NCBI RefSeq assembly: GCF_016464015.1
Contig: NZ_JACDXT010000005.1
Location: 1 to 64,000 of the forward strand
Length of the DNA stretch: 64,000 nt
Direction: 5' to 3'
Origin: Psychrobacter sp. bablab_jr014
GTDB lineage: Bacteria > Pseudomonadota > Gammaproteobacteria > Pseudomonadales > Moraxellaceae
The first letter of the stretch is position 1; each line of letters opens with the position of its first letter. The notes under the pieces are model-generated. The model did no database searches and had not been told where the DNA came from. It saw only the letters and a list, made by a program, of their open reading frames with translations. A program made the translations under genes and the position numbers. This document shows, piece after piece, positions 9,019 to 17,195 of this stretch.

Positions 9019-9052
9019 AAACCGAGCCTTGTGTGATACAGGGCTCGGTTTT
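9019..9052. terminator. bidirectional intrinsic terminator after acnA
   Basis: The stem AAACCGAGCC / GGCTCGGTTT is a perfect 10-bp hairpin followed by TTTTC. It ends acnA on the plus strand and can also serve the convergent LysE-type gene. Confidence 0.85.
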
Positions 9053-9107
9053 CCTACATTCAATGGCTCAGTCATGCGTATAATTCTTATAAAACCTTAG
9101 TTGCACT

Positions 9108-9758
9108 TTACGCCTTCTCAGTAAGCAACTTGATCCCCAAGCCAAAAAACACCGCGCCGCTGATTCGGTTCATGATGGTTTCGATAGCAGGATTGGCACG
9201 CATGCGGGCACTAAAGCGTGAAGACAATAAAGACAAGCACACACACCATAAAAATCCCATCGTGGCAAAGGTTAAGCCAAGCAGTAAAAAAGACAGCGTG
9301 CTGTGCGCATAGCTTGGATTGATAAATTGTGGTAAAAAGGCAAGGAAAAACAGCGCTACCTTTGGGTTTAAGACATTGGTCAACACGCCTTGTCTATAAA
9401 TATGCCAGCCTGTATTGGTCACGGTGGTTGTGCCTGTATTTTCTGCCAAACCCATAGCTATCGCGCCAGATTTGGTACTAACAATCATCTTTAGACCCAA
9501 ATAGCACAAGTAGGCTGCCCCCAAATACTTAACAATCATGAACGCCAGTGGCGAGCTGGCGAGCAGTACTGACAGACCAAATGCCGCCAGCAGCGTGTGT
9601 ACTAAAATGCCCGAAGTAATACCGAAAACAGAATGTAACCCTGCGCTACGCCCTTGCGACACACTGCGAGTAATGATGTAAATACTGTCTGTACCAGGCG
9701 TGATATTAAGAATAAGCGCGGCGATGATAAAGCCAAAATAGTTTTCGATACCGAACAT
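9108..9758 (-). CDS. LysE/RhtB family amino-acid exporter
   Basis: Inner-membrane exporter of 216 residues with about six hydrophobic segments. The family signature is at the N terminus, NITPGTDSIYIITRSVSQGR (NxTPGxD followed by a conserved SxxQGR), then G-rich helix 'GLHSVFGITSGILVH'. The start at 9758 (MFGIENY) is chosen because AGGGA lies about 8 nt upstream; an ATG nine codons earlier lacks one. RhtB-type members export amino acids such as homoserine, threonine or lysine; the substrate here cannot be read from sequence. It is followed by the arginine/ornithine island only after a tRNA operon, so no operon context helps. Confidence 0.85.
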   Translation of the reverse strand: MFGIENYFGFIIAALILNITPGTDSIYIITRSVSQGRSAGLHSVFGITSGILVHTLLAAFGLSVLLASSPLAFMIVKYLGAAYLCYLGLKMIVSTKSGAIAMGLAENTGTTTVTNTGWHIYRQGVLTNVLNPKVALFFLAFLPQFINPSYAHSTLSFLLLGLTFATMGFLWCVCLSLLSSRFSARMRANPAIETIMNRISGAVFFGLGIKLLTEKA

Positions 9759-9942
9759 AACGCGTCCCTGTTTAATAGAGTCCATAAGATAGCAGCGCTA
9801 CTTACATATAGGCGTGAGAAGGATTTTAAAGCATCATGGTTGATAGTAAAACGGATAAATAATAGTGGCAATAGACGTTATGGTATAAATGTAGATTTTG
9901 GATAGGGCAGTCACGACAACTGTAGTCAAAGGAAACAAACAC

Positions 9943-9974
9943 AAAAAAGCCCAATCAAACGATTGGGCTTTTTT
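9943..9974. terminator. intrinsic terminator of the tRNA operon
   Basis: A perfect 14-bp stem (AAAAAAGCCCAATC / GATTGGGCTTTTTT) with a 4-nt loop. On the minus strand it lies just downstream of tRNA-Glu; the symmetric T/A tracts would let it work in both directions. Confidence 0.85.
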
Positions 9975-10032
9975 GTTAGCGTGTGGATAGTCTTATCTGT
10001 CTAAAACAGTGCTGACCATTGACGCCGAATAG

Positions 10033-10108
10033 TGGCGTCCCCACGGGGATTCGAACCCCGGTTACCGCCGTGAAAGGGCGATGTCCTAGGCCTCTAGACG
10101 ATGGGGAC
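10033..10108 (-). tRNA. tRNA-Glu (UUC)
   Basis: A 76-nt cloverleaf on the minus strand with acceptor GTCCCCA pairing TGGGGAC, anticodon TTC in the loop CTTTCAC, a canonical GGTTCGAATCC T-arm, discriminator G and an encoded CCA. It is cotranscribed with tRNA-Ala just upstream. Confidence 0.97.
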
Positions 10109-10243
10109 GCAATAGAGATTATAGAATATATCTATAATAACAATATCAGACTGCTATAAAAGCGTTGCCTAGGTGCTGATACTGTACTGTTAACTATAAT
10201 TTACATTATATTAGCAAGGCTAACCTTAAAAGTAAATAGTAGA

Positions 10244-10319
10244 TGGTGGAGCTAAACGGAGTCGAACCGTTGACCCCTTGCATGCCATGCAAGTGCTCTA
10301 CCAACTGAGCTATAGCCCC
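10244..10319 (-). tRNA. tRNA-Ala (GGC)
   Basis: A 76-nt cloverleaf on the minus strand. Acceptor GGGGCTA pairs with TAGCTCC and gives the G3:U70 wobble that marks alanine tRNAs. The anticodon loop ATGGCAT holds GGC, the T-arm is GGTTCGACTCC, and CCA is encoded. It is the first gene of the Ala-Glu operon. Confidence 0.97.
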
Positions 10320-10337
10320 TCGCTAACAGTGATGCGT

Positions 10338-10366
10338 ATTTTAGGGAAAGGCGTATAGATTGTCAA
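10338..10366 (-). promoter_or_regulatory. sigma-70 promoter of the tRNA-Ala/tRNA-Glu operon
   Basis: On the minus strand, TTGACA (10366-10361), a 17-nt spacer and TAAAAT (10343-10338) lie about 19 nt before tRNA-Ala. The -35 is perfect and the -10 differs by one base from consensus. Confidence 0.8.
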
Positions 10367-10402
10367 CACTTTATTTTAAAAAAATCACGATTTTTTGATT
10401 TT

Positions 10403-10834
10403 TTATAAACTGGACAGCAAAACGCTGGTTTCGCTGTTCAAAATACCATCCACTTCGCGCACTTGGCGCAGTACTTCATCGAACTCACTCAGGCTGGTGG
10501 TGTGTATTTCCGCTACCAAGTCCCACGCACCGTTTGTGGTATGTAGCTTAATCAGTTGCGGTATGCCGCGTAGCTTTCTAATGACTTGTGAAGTAGATTT
10601 TCCCGTTACCTCAATCATCATCATGGCTTTGATAGTTTCTTTATCCAGTGCCTCATGCACACGGATGGTAAAGCCCAAAATAGCGCCGCTATGTATCAAC
10701 CTATCTAAACGGTTTTGTATCGTGGCGCGAGAGACTTTGAGCTTTTTTGCTAAATAAGAGACAGTTGCTCGACCATCTTGGCGCAGCTCAGCGATAAGTT
10801 CGTTGTCTAGAGAGTCGTAAATGTAGTGTCCCAT
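10403..10834 (-). CDS. Lrp/AsnC family transcriptional regulator
   Basis: A 143-residue DNA-binding regulator. An N-terminal helix-turn-helix is visible at about residues 18-55 (ATVSYLAKKLKVSRATIQNR), followed by the RAM/AsnC ligand-binding domain (about 65-140, 'MMMIEVTGKSTSQVIRKL' and 'AEIHTTSLSEFDEVLRQV'). Such proteins form octamers that sense amino acids. It is transcribed divergently from the citrulline hydrolase gene with 189 bp between the starts. That spacer contains a 45-nt element repeated upstream of ornithine cyclodeaminase. Context suggests it is the local regulator of arginine/ornithine catabolism; the ligand is inferred, not shown. Confidence 0.9.
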   Translation of the reverse strand: MGHYIYDSLDNELIAELRQDGRATVSYLAKKLKVSRATIQNRLDRLIHSGAILGFTIRVHEALDKETIKAMMMIEVTGKSTSQVIRKLRGIPQLIKLHTTNGAWDLVAEIHTTSLSEFDEVLRQVREVDGILNSETSVLLSSL

Positions 10835-10910
10835 AGAAGTGTCCTCGTTGTTAACTTATAAGGTAATAATAACTGTATTTTTGCAAAGTGCTAATTACAT
10901 TCTTTCAATA

Positions 10911-10955
10911 TGTCAAAAAAACATATCTATTTGATGACTTATTGACATTTTAACT
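10911..10955 (+). promoter_or_regulatory. shared 45-nt promoter/operator element, copy A (ctlX)
   Basis: This segment aligns without gaps to 14166-14210 upstream of ocd, with 35 of 45 positions identical by my count and the last 14 (TTGACATTTTAACT preceded by T) identical. It includes a perfect -35 hexamer TTGACA at 10942-10947 and repeated TGTCA/TTGATGAC/TTGACA half-sites. It is a candidate operator for the adjacent Lrp-type regulator. Confidence 0.65.
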
Positions 10956-11023
10956 TTCAGACTAGCTTGATACGATATTTTTATCTTAATCGATTCAACC
11001 ATTAAAACGAGAAGGAGTGTGAA

Positions 11024-11944
11024 ATGATGTTGTTGGAAGATTCAGTACAAGCCCCTAATGCCGTTATTATGATACGACCTCATCATTTCGTTTCTAATCC
11101 AGAAACAATGATTGACAATTCATTCCAGAATCGTCGAGTCGATAACAGTATTACTTTGTCTGCAAAAGCATTCAATGAAGTCACACAGGCTGCTAAAAGA
11201 TTGAGTACTCAAGGTATAGAGGTTCATTTATTTGAAGACCAGCTAAAAGATACGCCCGATTCCGTATTTCCAAATAATTGGTTTAGCACGCATCATGACG
11301 GGTATTTAATCAAATATCCTATGTACGCTAAAAACCGTCGATTAGAATATCGTCAGGATGTTATTGATTTAATTAATAAAAAATATGGTGTGAGAGAAGA
11401 GGTTGACTTAAGAAGCTATTCTAATGAAGGTGTGTATTTAGAAGGCACAGGATCAATTGTATTTGATCATAATAATAAACTGGCTTATGCTTGCCGATCT
11501 AAACGCACCGATGAACATCTCCTAGATATGGTGTGTTACAAATTAGGTTATAGCGCAGTAGTTTTTGATGCTTTTGATAAAAATGGTATCCCTATCTATC
11601 ATACAAATGTACTTATGTGTATAGGTACAGATTTCGTGATGATCAGTTTAGACATGGTTGCTGATCATGATAAAACAAGATTGGTCAATATTTTTAATAC
11701 AAACAATCAAAAAATTATTGCACTGTCAGAAAGTCAGATTCAAAGATTTTGCGGCAATGCTATAGAATTACAAGGTAATAATGGGTTGGTATTAGCGCTG
11801 TCACAGACAGCCTATAATGCGTTGACGCCATCTCAAAAGCAAGACTTGGAAACTTTCGTAACTTTGGTTCCTCTTAACGTACCAACAATAGAGTCAGCAG
11901 GTGGGTCAGTACGCTGTATGATTGCAGGAATACATCACGCCTAA
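11024..11944 (+). CDS. ctlX: CtlX-like citrulline hydrolase (arginine deiminase superfamily)
   Basis: A guanidine-modifying-enzyme fold protein of 306 residues. Motifs: VIMIRPHHF at the N terminus, DSVFPNNWFSTHH near 80, LEGTGSIVFDH near 140, HTNVLMCIG near 197 and a C-terminal GGSVRCMIAGIH with the likely nucleophile Cys298. This arrangement matches the CtlX group, described in Francisella as hydrolysing citrulline to ornithine with release of ammonia and CO2, rather than classical arginine deiminase. An AGGAG sits 6 nt before the start. Ornithine cyclodeaminase and arginase nearby support an ornithine-producing role. Dimethylarginine hydrolase is the main alternative. The gene is AT-rich relative to the surroundings. 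Confidence 0.75.
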   Translation: MMLLEDSVQAPNAVIMIRPHHFVSNPETMIDNSFQNRRVDNSITLSAKAFNEVTQAAKRLSTQGIEVHLFEDQLKDTPDSVFPNNWFSTHHDGYLIKYPMYAKNRRLEYRQDVIDLINKKYGVREEVDLRSYSNEGVYLEGTGSIVFDHNNKLAYACRSKRTDEHLLDMVCYKLGYSAVVFDAFDKNGIPIYHTNVLMCIGTDFVMISLDMVADHDKTRLVNIFNTNNQKIIALSESQIQRFCGNAIELQGNNGLVLALSQTAYNALTPSQKQDLETFVTLVPLNVPTIESAGGSVRCMIAGIHHA

Positions 11945-11955
11945 AGACAATAGAG

Positions 11956-11991
11956 CACTATCTGTTTTGACAAACAGGTAGTGTTTTTTTT
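11956..11991 (+). terminator. intrinsic terminator between ctlX and usp
   Basis: The stem CACTATCTGTTT / AAACAGGTAGTG is followed by eight Ts. It sits in the 64-bp gap and its T tract abuts the ribosome-binding site (AAAAGGA) of the next gene, so usp and the symporter are expected to get reduced read-through or use another promoter. Confidence 0.75.
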
Positions 11992-12007
11992 AGAAAAGGA
12001 CTTCATT

Positions 12008-12448
12008 ATGAGAATGATTTACGTCGTAGGAGTAGACGGTAGCGAAGGAAGCCATAGAGCATTAGATTTTGCTAAAACACAAGCAAAACTAATGAGTAAG
12101 GATGTGGACTTGATTCTAGTATGCGTCGTCGAATGGTCACCTTATCAATTTCAAACACCTGAGGAAAATGAAAATAGGAAGAGAAGGAAAATAGAAGAAG
12201 TTGAGTTTGCTAATAAAAGAGTGATAGCGCCTTTAATGGAAATGCTTAGAAAAGAAGGCCTTCAAGCAGAAGCCTTTGTCGCTCATGGTAATTTCGTTGA
12301 TGTGTTGAATGAGATTGCGGAACAAAAGAACGCGAGTCAAATATTTATATCTAAATTTTCTGCAAAAAAACGTAGACAAAGAATGTTTGGTGATGCTACC
12401 GCACAAATCATTATTAATACCAATATACCCGTTACTATAGTGAACTAA
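12008..12448 (+). CDS. universal stress protein (UspA family)
   Basis: A 146-residue cytoplasmic Usp domain protein. The N-terminal strand IYVVGVDGSEGSHRALDFA and the C-terminal QIFISKFSAKKRRQRMFGDA-type region fit the family. The usual ATP-binding G-2X-G-9X-G(S/T) motif is altered: 'SKFSAKKRRQRMFGDATAQI' lacks the expected glycines, so nucleotide binding is doubtful. ATG 12008 follows AAAAGGA with good spacing; ten upstream codons of open frame are not needed. It is followed after 9 nt by the symporter gene, so the two are cotranscribed. Usp proteins are often paired with transporters. Confidence 0.82.
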   Translation: MRMIYVVGVDGSEGSHRALDFAKTQAKLMSKDVDLILVCVVEWSPYQFQTPEENENRKRRKIEEVEFANKRVIAPLMEMLRKEGLQAEAFVAHGNFVDVLNEIAEQKNASQIFISKFSAKKRRQRMFGDATAQIIINTNIPVTIVN

Positions 12449-12457
12449 GGATGCTAT

Positions 12458-13978
12458 ATGAAAAAGTATGTATTACAATTTCTATTTTTAATTGCCTTTT
12501 TTATTAATAATCCAGCCTTTGCAGAATCTGCTTTAGAAAAAAGTATCAATGAAAACTTTGCAACATATACAGGGTGGTTTGTTAGTCTGATCTTTGCACC
12601 TCTACCAGGAACAGAGTTTCCCTAGATTGTTTTGGTGCTTGTTACAGGAGCTGTATTGTTTTCCCTGTATTTTGGTTTCGTTCAGTTCCGATGGATGAGA
12701 CATTCAATAAGGCTGGTACGTGGAGATTTTTCGGATCCAAATGATGCAGGTGAAGTAAGTCACTTTCAGGCGCTAACAACGGCATTATCCAGTACTGTTG
12801 GTTTGGGCAATATTGCAGGTGTTGCGGTTGCTATCAGTATTGGTGGACCTGGCGCGACATTTTGGATGATACTGGCAGGACTTCTAGGGATGGCGTCGAA
12901 GTTTGTCGAATGTACACTAGCGGTCAAATACCGTATTGAAAGTGCTGAAGGGAAAGTCTCTGGTGGTCCTATGTACTATTTAGCCAAAGGCTTTAAAGAG
13001 CGAAATTTACCTTTTGGTGGTGTGCTATCCTTTTTATTCGCTATATTCTGCGTCCTTGCCTCTTTTGGTGGGGGAAACATGTTTCAATCGAATCAAGCCC
13101 ATCAACAACTGACTGCTGTATTAGGCAGTTATCCGAGTTGGATCACAGGTTTGGTTTTTGCCGTACTGGTGTTTGCAGTTATCGTTGGTGGTATTAAATC
13201 GATAGCTCGTGTTAGTGAAAAAATTGTTCCCTTTATGGCGGTGCTTTATGTGGGTACATGTTTGGTGATTCTAGTAGCGAATGCTGGTGCTATTGGGTGG
13301 GCATTTGGACAGATTTTTGAAGGTGCTTTTACAGGTTTGGGCGTTACAGGCGGTTTCGTTGGTGCACTGATTCAGGGTTTTAAGCGTGCTGCATTCTCCA
13401 ATGAGGCAGGGGTTGGGTCGTCTGCTATTGCGCATGCCGCTGTGAAAACCGATAAGCCTGTTACTGAAGGATTTGTCGCGCTTTTAGAACCTTTTATCGA
13501 TACTGTTGTTATTTGTACTATGACAGCTTTGGTAATTATTATTACAGGTCAACTTGTTATTGACCCTCAGACACATTTATATGTTTTAAACGAAGCAGGT
13601 CATATTCAAACAGTGGGTGGCTATAGTGGTGTTGCACTAACTTCTGCTGCGTTTTCTAGCGTGTTTGGTTGGTTTCCGTATGTATTAATGGTTGCTGTAG
13701 TACTTTTTGCTTTTTCTACAATGATCAGCTGGTCATATTATGGGCTAAAGGCTTGGACATATTTATTAGGGCATAGTACAAAAAGCGAATATGCTTATAA
13801 GATTATCTTTTGTTTGTTCTCCTTCATAGGTGCTATTGTCAGTCTTGGACCAGTCATTGATTTTTCAGACTCAGTGTTGTTTTCAATGGCTGTAGTTAAC
13901 ATCATTGGATTGATATTCCTTATGCCTATCGTTAAAAGGGAGCTTCATGAATATAAGATGCAAATAAAGAAAAAATGA
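12458..13978 (+). pseudogene. AGCS sodium:amino-acid symporter interrupted by an in-frame TAG
   Basis: Read through, this is a full alanine/glycine:cation symporter of about 506 codons. It starts at ATG 12458 (AAGGA 8 nt upstream) with a signal-like segment ending NNPAFAES, then FAPLPGTEFP, stop TAG at 12623-12625, then [17 protein letters not shown], the signature [20 protein letters not shown] and [10 protein letters not shown]. In the family the position of the stop (codon 56) is normally Trp (PGTxFPW), so one TGG-to-TAG change explains it. The downstream frame has no good start; TTG 12632 lacks a ribosome-binding site. It may be a recent pseudogene, an amber suppression case, or a sequencing error. 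Confidence 0.8.
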
Positions 13979-13991
13979 TATTTCTATATAA

Positions 13992-14030
13992 AGGGCAGTC
14001 GGTCTTCATAGATCTGACTGCCTTATTTTT
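13992..14030 (+). terminator. intrinsic terminator after the symporter gene
   Basis: GGCAGTC / GACTGCC, extended inward by GGTCT / AGATC pairing, followed by TTATTTTTT. Confidence 0.8.
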
Positions 14031-14165
14031 TGATAAGCCGAAATAAAGCTCAGTAATGTCATAAATTTGCTCAATCTCATACTAAGCTACCTGCAACTCA
14101 AGTATTTTCTTAAAAGTGGATAAAAGTTTATAAGTATACATATTGTAATACAATTGTTATCAAAA

Positions 14166-14210
14166 TGACAAAAAAAGATGCTTATTTTACTAATTGTTGA
14201 CATTTTAACT
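14166..14210 (+). promoter_or_regulatory. shared 45-nt promoter/operator element, copy B (ocd)
   Basis: Ungapped match to 10911-10955 upstream of ctlX (35 of 45 identical by my count), again ending in TTGACATTTTAACT with the -35-like hexamer at 14197-14202. In both copies a TAnnAT hexamer (TAGCAT here, TACGAT there) starts at the same offset of 23 nt after TTGACA. This marks coregulation of ctlX and ocd. Confidence 0.65.
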
Positions 14211-14306
14211 GGCATTTATAGTTGCTAGCATATTGTTTATGGATTCAATGAAAATTATTTATGAAACATCAGCTATTCATAGCTGCTATGAAAAGGAGTC
14301 AGACAT

Positions 14307-15386
14307 ATGTCTAAATTTATCGTTTCACAAAAAGAAGGTGTCCCATTCGTCAGTGTTGAAGCCATGGCTGCTTTGATTCGTGAGCATGGCATCGAGCAAA
14401 CCATCACCGAACTGGTCGATGCTTTAGAAAAAGATTTTGCTCGTTGGGAGGACTTTGAAAAATCCAGTCGCTTTGCGTCACATTCAAAAGATGGTGTCAT
14501 TGAACTGATGCCTGTCAGTGATGGTGAGATGTTCGCATGCAAATACGTTAATGGTCATCCCATCAATACCAAGCGCGATTTGCAAACCGTCGCAGCCTTT
14601 GGCGTCTTATCTGATGTCGATACAGGCTATCCGATTTTACTTACCGAAATGTGCATTTTGACCGCGCTGCGTACTGCGGCCACCTCGGCACTTGTTGCTA
14701 AACACTGCGCACAAAAAGACGCGCAAACACTGGCGCTCATCGGTAATGGCGCACAATGTGAGTTTCAGGCACTGGGTATGAAAGCCGTCATCGGTATCTC
14801 AAAAGTACGTCTATATGACGTGGATGCTGATGCTACCAAAAAAGTAGCAGACAACCTTGCTGATTCTGGCCTAGACATCACCATCTGCAACAGCGCAGAA
14901 GAAGCGGTTGAGGGTGCGGACATCATCACTACCTGTACGGCGGATAAGAAAAACGCCACCATTTTGCGCGATGACATGATCAAAAAAGGCGTGTATCTGA
15001 ATGCTATTGGTGGTGACTGCCCAGGCAAAACCGAGCTGGACGCCGATATTTTACGCCGTGCTGATCATGTGGTTGTAGAGTTTGAACCACAAACACGTAT
15101 CGAAGGTGACATTCAACAGCTCGACGCTGATTTCCCTGTGACCGAGTTTCACCATATCGTCAAAGGTGACAAAGCTATTCGCAGTACCGCTGATAACTTG
15201 GTCGTGTTCGATGGGGTGGGCTTTGCCTCAGAAGACTTTACCGCCCTAGTGTACTTGCGCGACCTGATTAAAGAAAAGCAGCGCTATGAATTGCTAGACC
15301 TCATCACGCAGCAACAAGACCCAAAAAACTTGTTTTCTGTGGTTAGTGGAACAACAAGCTCTCAAGAACTTCCTCTTTGTGGTTAG
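14307..15386 (+). CDS. ocd: ornithine cyclodeaminase
   Basis: Converts L-ornithine to L-proline and ammonia with an internal NAD+ cofactor cycle. The 359-residue protein has the OCD/mu-crystallin layout: a substrate loop with 'KYVNGHPINTKRDL' near 73-86, LLTEMCILTALRTAATSA near 112-128, and a Rossmann nucleotide motif ALIGNGAQCEFQA near 145-157. The start has AAAGGAG about 10 nt upstream. The 5' region shares a regulatory element with ctlX, and arginase is encoded 3 kb downstream. The pathway citrulline or arginine to ornithine to proline is therefore complete here. Confidence in family is high; alternative substrates (for example lysine) are possible. Confidence 0.92.
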   Translation: MSKFIVSQKEGVPFVSVEAMAALIREHGIEQTITELVDALEKDFARWEDFEKSSRFASHSKDGVIELMPVSDGEMFACKYVNGHPINTKRDLQTVAAFGVLSDVDTGYPILLTEMCILTALRTAATSALVAKHCAQKDAQTLALIGNGAQCEFQALGMKAVIGISKVRLYDVDADATKKVADNLADSGLDITICNSAEEAVEGADIITTCTADKKNATILRDDMIKKGVYLNAIGGDCPGKTELDADILRRADHVVVEFEPQTRIEGDIQQLDADFPVTEFHHIVKGDKAIRSTADNLVVFDGVGFASEDFTALVYLRDLIKEKQRYELLDLITQQQDPKNLFSVVSGTTSSQELPLCG

Positions 15387-15417
15387 AGAAGTAGAGTAAG
15401 TGCAGGGCAGTGTTTTT

Positions 15418-15431
15418 TGTGACATGTCACA
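15418..15431. promoter_or_regulatory. perfect palindrome TGTGACATGTCACA
   Basis: A 14-bp perfect inverted repeat made of CRP-like half-sites TGTGA/TCACA but with a 4-nt instead of a 6-nt spacer. It may bind a CRP/FNR-family regulator, or be part of the ocd 3' end. Confidence 0.4.
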
Positions 15432-15554
15432 CTTTATTGTTGTGACTCCCCGTTGTTTAGTGTCTCGCTTAAAGATGCGTTGAAATAGGAGTTTTTAACG
15501 TATCCCATGTAAATGAGGCACCGCTAAGTAAGCTTATTTTTTATTTTATTGAGT

Positions 15555-15583
15555 TAGGTGGGTGCAGTACTGATGCCCACCTA
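15555..15583 (+). terminator. probable terminator after ocd
   Basis: The stem TAGGTGGG / CCCACCTA has 8 bp and a 13-nt loop, followed by a short TATTT. The T tract is weak, so termination may be partial. Confidence 0.5.
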
Positions 15584-15723
15584 TATTTGAGCCGATGTTT
15601 CACTGTGTAGGGTTGGGCAAACACAGTAGCTTGTATAACGCATATATGTGGCTTATTTTGCATTTATTGATTACTTGTTCAGGATGAAGCGGCTCATAAG
15701 CCAAAATATAGGGATTTATAGTA

Positions 15724-17139
15724 ATGAATGTTGATAAAAACATACCTTTCTTTTGGGCAGTCTTGCCCATTATAGCGATGGTAGTTGCAATGTTGATCAC
15801 CATCGTTGTCTTTGAAGGCGCACCGCATGTGCCCCTAGCCTTTGGTACTATAGTCGCATCATTAGTAGCATGGCGACAAGGTTTTGAATGGCAAGAGATT
15901 GAATCAAGTATCTACAAAGGTATACGTCTAGCATTACCCGCTATCGTGATCATCATTTTAGTCGGTCTAGCCATTGGTGCGTGGATGGGCGGTGGTGTAG
16001 TAGCGACGATGGTCTATTACGGTCTAAGCTTACTACGTCCCGATTTATTTTTAATCTCCATAACCTTAATGTGTGCAGTGGTATCTATAGCAATTGGTAG
16101 CTCATGGTCAACGATGGGTACGATAGGTATTGCAGGTATGGGTATTGGTGCAGGCATGGGTATTCCAGCAGGAATGATTGCAGGTGCGGTCATTAGCGGG
16201 GCTTATTTCGGTGATAAGATGTCACCATTATCAGACACGACTAACCTTGCCTCAGGCTTGACAGACACCGATCTATTTGTACATATCAAAAACATGTTTT
16301 ATACCACTGTTCCAGGGCTGTTAATTGCTTTGGGCGTCTACTGGTATTTGGGTACAAGCTTTTCAGGAGCAGCAGAGCTGACCAATATTGCCAATACAAT
16401 GACCGCTCTAGAACAAAGTTTTGTCATTTCACCTTGGTTACTGCTTGTACCTCTTATCGTTATTGTCATGGTTGCTAATAAAATTCCTGCGCTGCCAGCA
16501 CTGACCTTTGGTATCTTTTTAGGTTTTTTATGCCAAATCTTTGTTCAAGGAGATACGACCGCCGTATCTATGAACACTTTACAAAACGGCTATGTCATTG
16601 AAACAGGCAACGACGTTATTGACACACTATTTAATCGCGGTGGTATTGACTCAATGATGTATACGGTGTCTATGACTATCGTAGCCATGACTTTTGGCGG
16701 TGTGCTCGAAAATACAGGCATGCTCAATTCCATTGTTAAAAAAATGGCAAGCCTGACCAAGTCTGCTAAAACACTCATTCCGACTACCATTGCTTCTTGC
16801 TTTATTACTAACGCTACGTGCTCTGAGCAGTACATATCTGTCGTTGTCCCTGCACGTATGTTCTCAAATGTCTATCGTGAGCGCGGGCTAGCCTCTAAAA
16901 ACCTTTCTAGAGCCTTGGAAGATGGCGGCACACTCACTTCGGTTTTCATTCCTTGGAACACCTGTGGGGTATTTATCTTAGCGACTTTAGGTGTCGGTGT
17001 CGTAGAGTACGCTCCTTATGCTGTTCTCAATTTCACTGTACCTATTATTTCTATCTTATATGCGATTACAGGTTTTTCAATTGCCAAAATTAAGCCAGAA
17101 GAGCAATCGCTTGTTTCAGCAAGTAGTAAGCAATCGTAA
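15724..17139 (+). CDS. NhaC family Na+/H+ antiporter-like transporter
   Basis: An integral membrane protein of 471 residues with about 11-12 hydrophobic segments. The NhaC signature is clear: SSWSTMGTIGIAGMGIGAG near 122-140 and GAYFGDKMSPLSDTTNLASG near 160-178, with a second half containing 'TCSEQYISVVVPARMF'. NhaC-type carriers exchange Na+ for H+, and members sited in amino-acid clusters may exchange the amino acids or amines instead. Placement between ornithine cyclodeaminase and an ornithine-type racemase suggests a role in uptake or exchange of a basic amino acid; that is inference. It is followed by the racemase after 56 nt. Confidence 0.85.
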   Translation: MNVDKNIPFFWAVLPIIAMVVAMLITIVVFEGAPHVPLAFGTIVASLVAWRQGFEWQEIESSIYKGIRLALPAIVIIILVGLAIGAWMGGGVVATMVYYGLSLLRPDLFLISITLMCAVVSIAIGSSWSTMGTIGIAGMGIGAGMGIPAGMIAGAVISGAYFGDKMSPLSDTTNLASGLTDTDLFVHIKNMFYTTVPGLLIALGVYWYLGTSFSGAAELTNIANTMTALEQSFVISPWLLLVPLIVIVMVANKIPALPALTFGIFLGFLCQIFVQGDTTAVSMNTLQNGYVIETGNDVIDTLFNRGGIDSMMYTVSMTIVAMTFGGVLENTGMLNSIVKKMASLTKSAKTLIPTTIASCFITNATCSEQYISVVVPARMFSNVYRERGLASKNLSRALEDGGTLTSVFIPWNTCGVFILATLGVGVVEYAPYAVLNFTVPIISILYAITGFSIAKIKPEEQSLVSASSKQS

Positions 17140-17195
17140 AGCAGCGAGACTTATAAACAATAGCTTATGTACGTTGAAAATATGAGGTGATTGCG

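Larger units (their letters stand above)
13979..14306. other. intergenic region between symporter and ocd
   Basis: Holds the symporter terminator (13992-14030), the second copy of the shared 45-nt element (14166-14210) and the ocd leader. Nothing else was recognised in 14031-14165. Confidence 0.5.
15387..15723. other. intergenic region between ocd and nhaC-type gene
   Basis: Contains a perfect palindrome at 15418-15431 and a hairpin at 15555-15583. No ribosome-binding site stronger than TAGGG (15710-15714) precedes the next start. No gene was seen. Confidence 0.5.

Noticed and set aside
10377-10398. AT-only hairpin AAAAAATC-AC-GATTTTTT as terminator of the Lrp-type gene
   Set aside because: The stem has one G-C pair and a 2-nt loop; too weak to call, although position would suit.
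12632-13978. Intact symporter starting at TTG 12632
   Set aside because: It would lack the first membrane segment and conserved PGTxFP motif, and there is no ribosome-binding site; the upstream ATG with AAGGA shows the original start.
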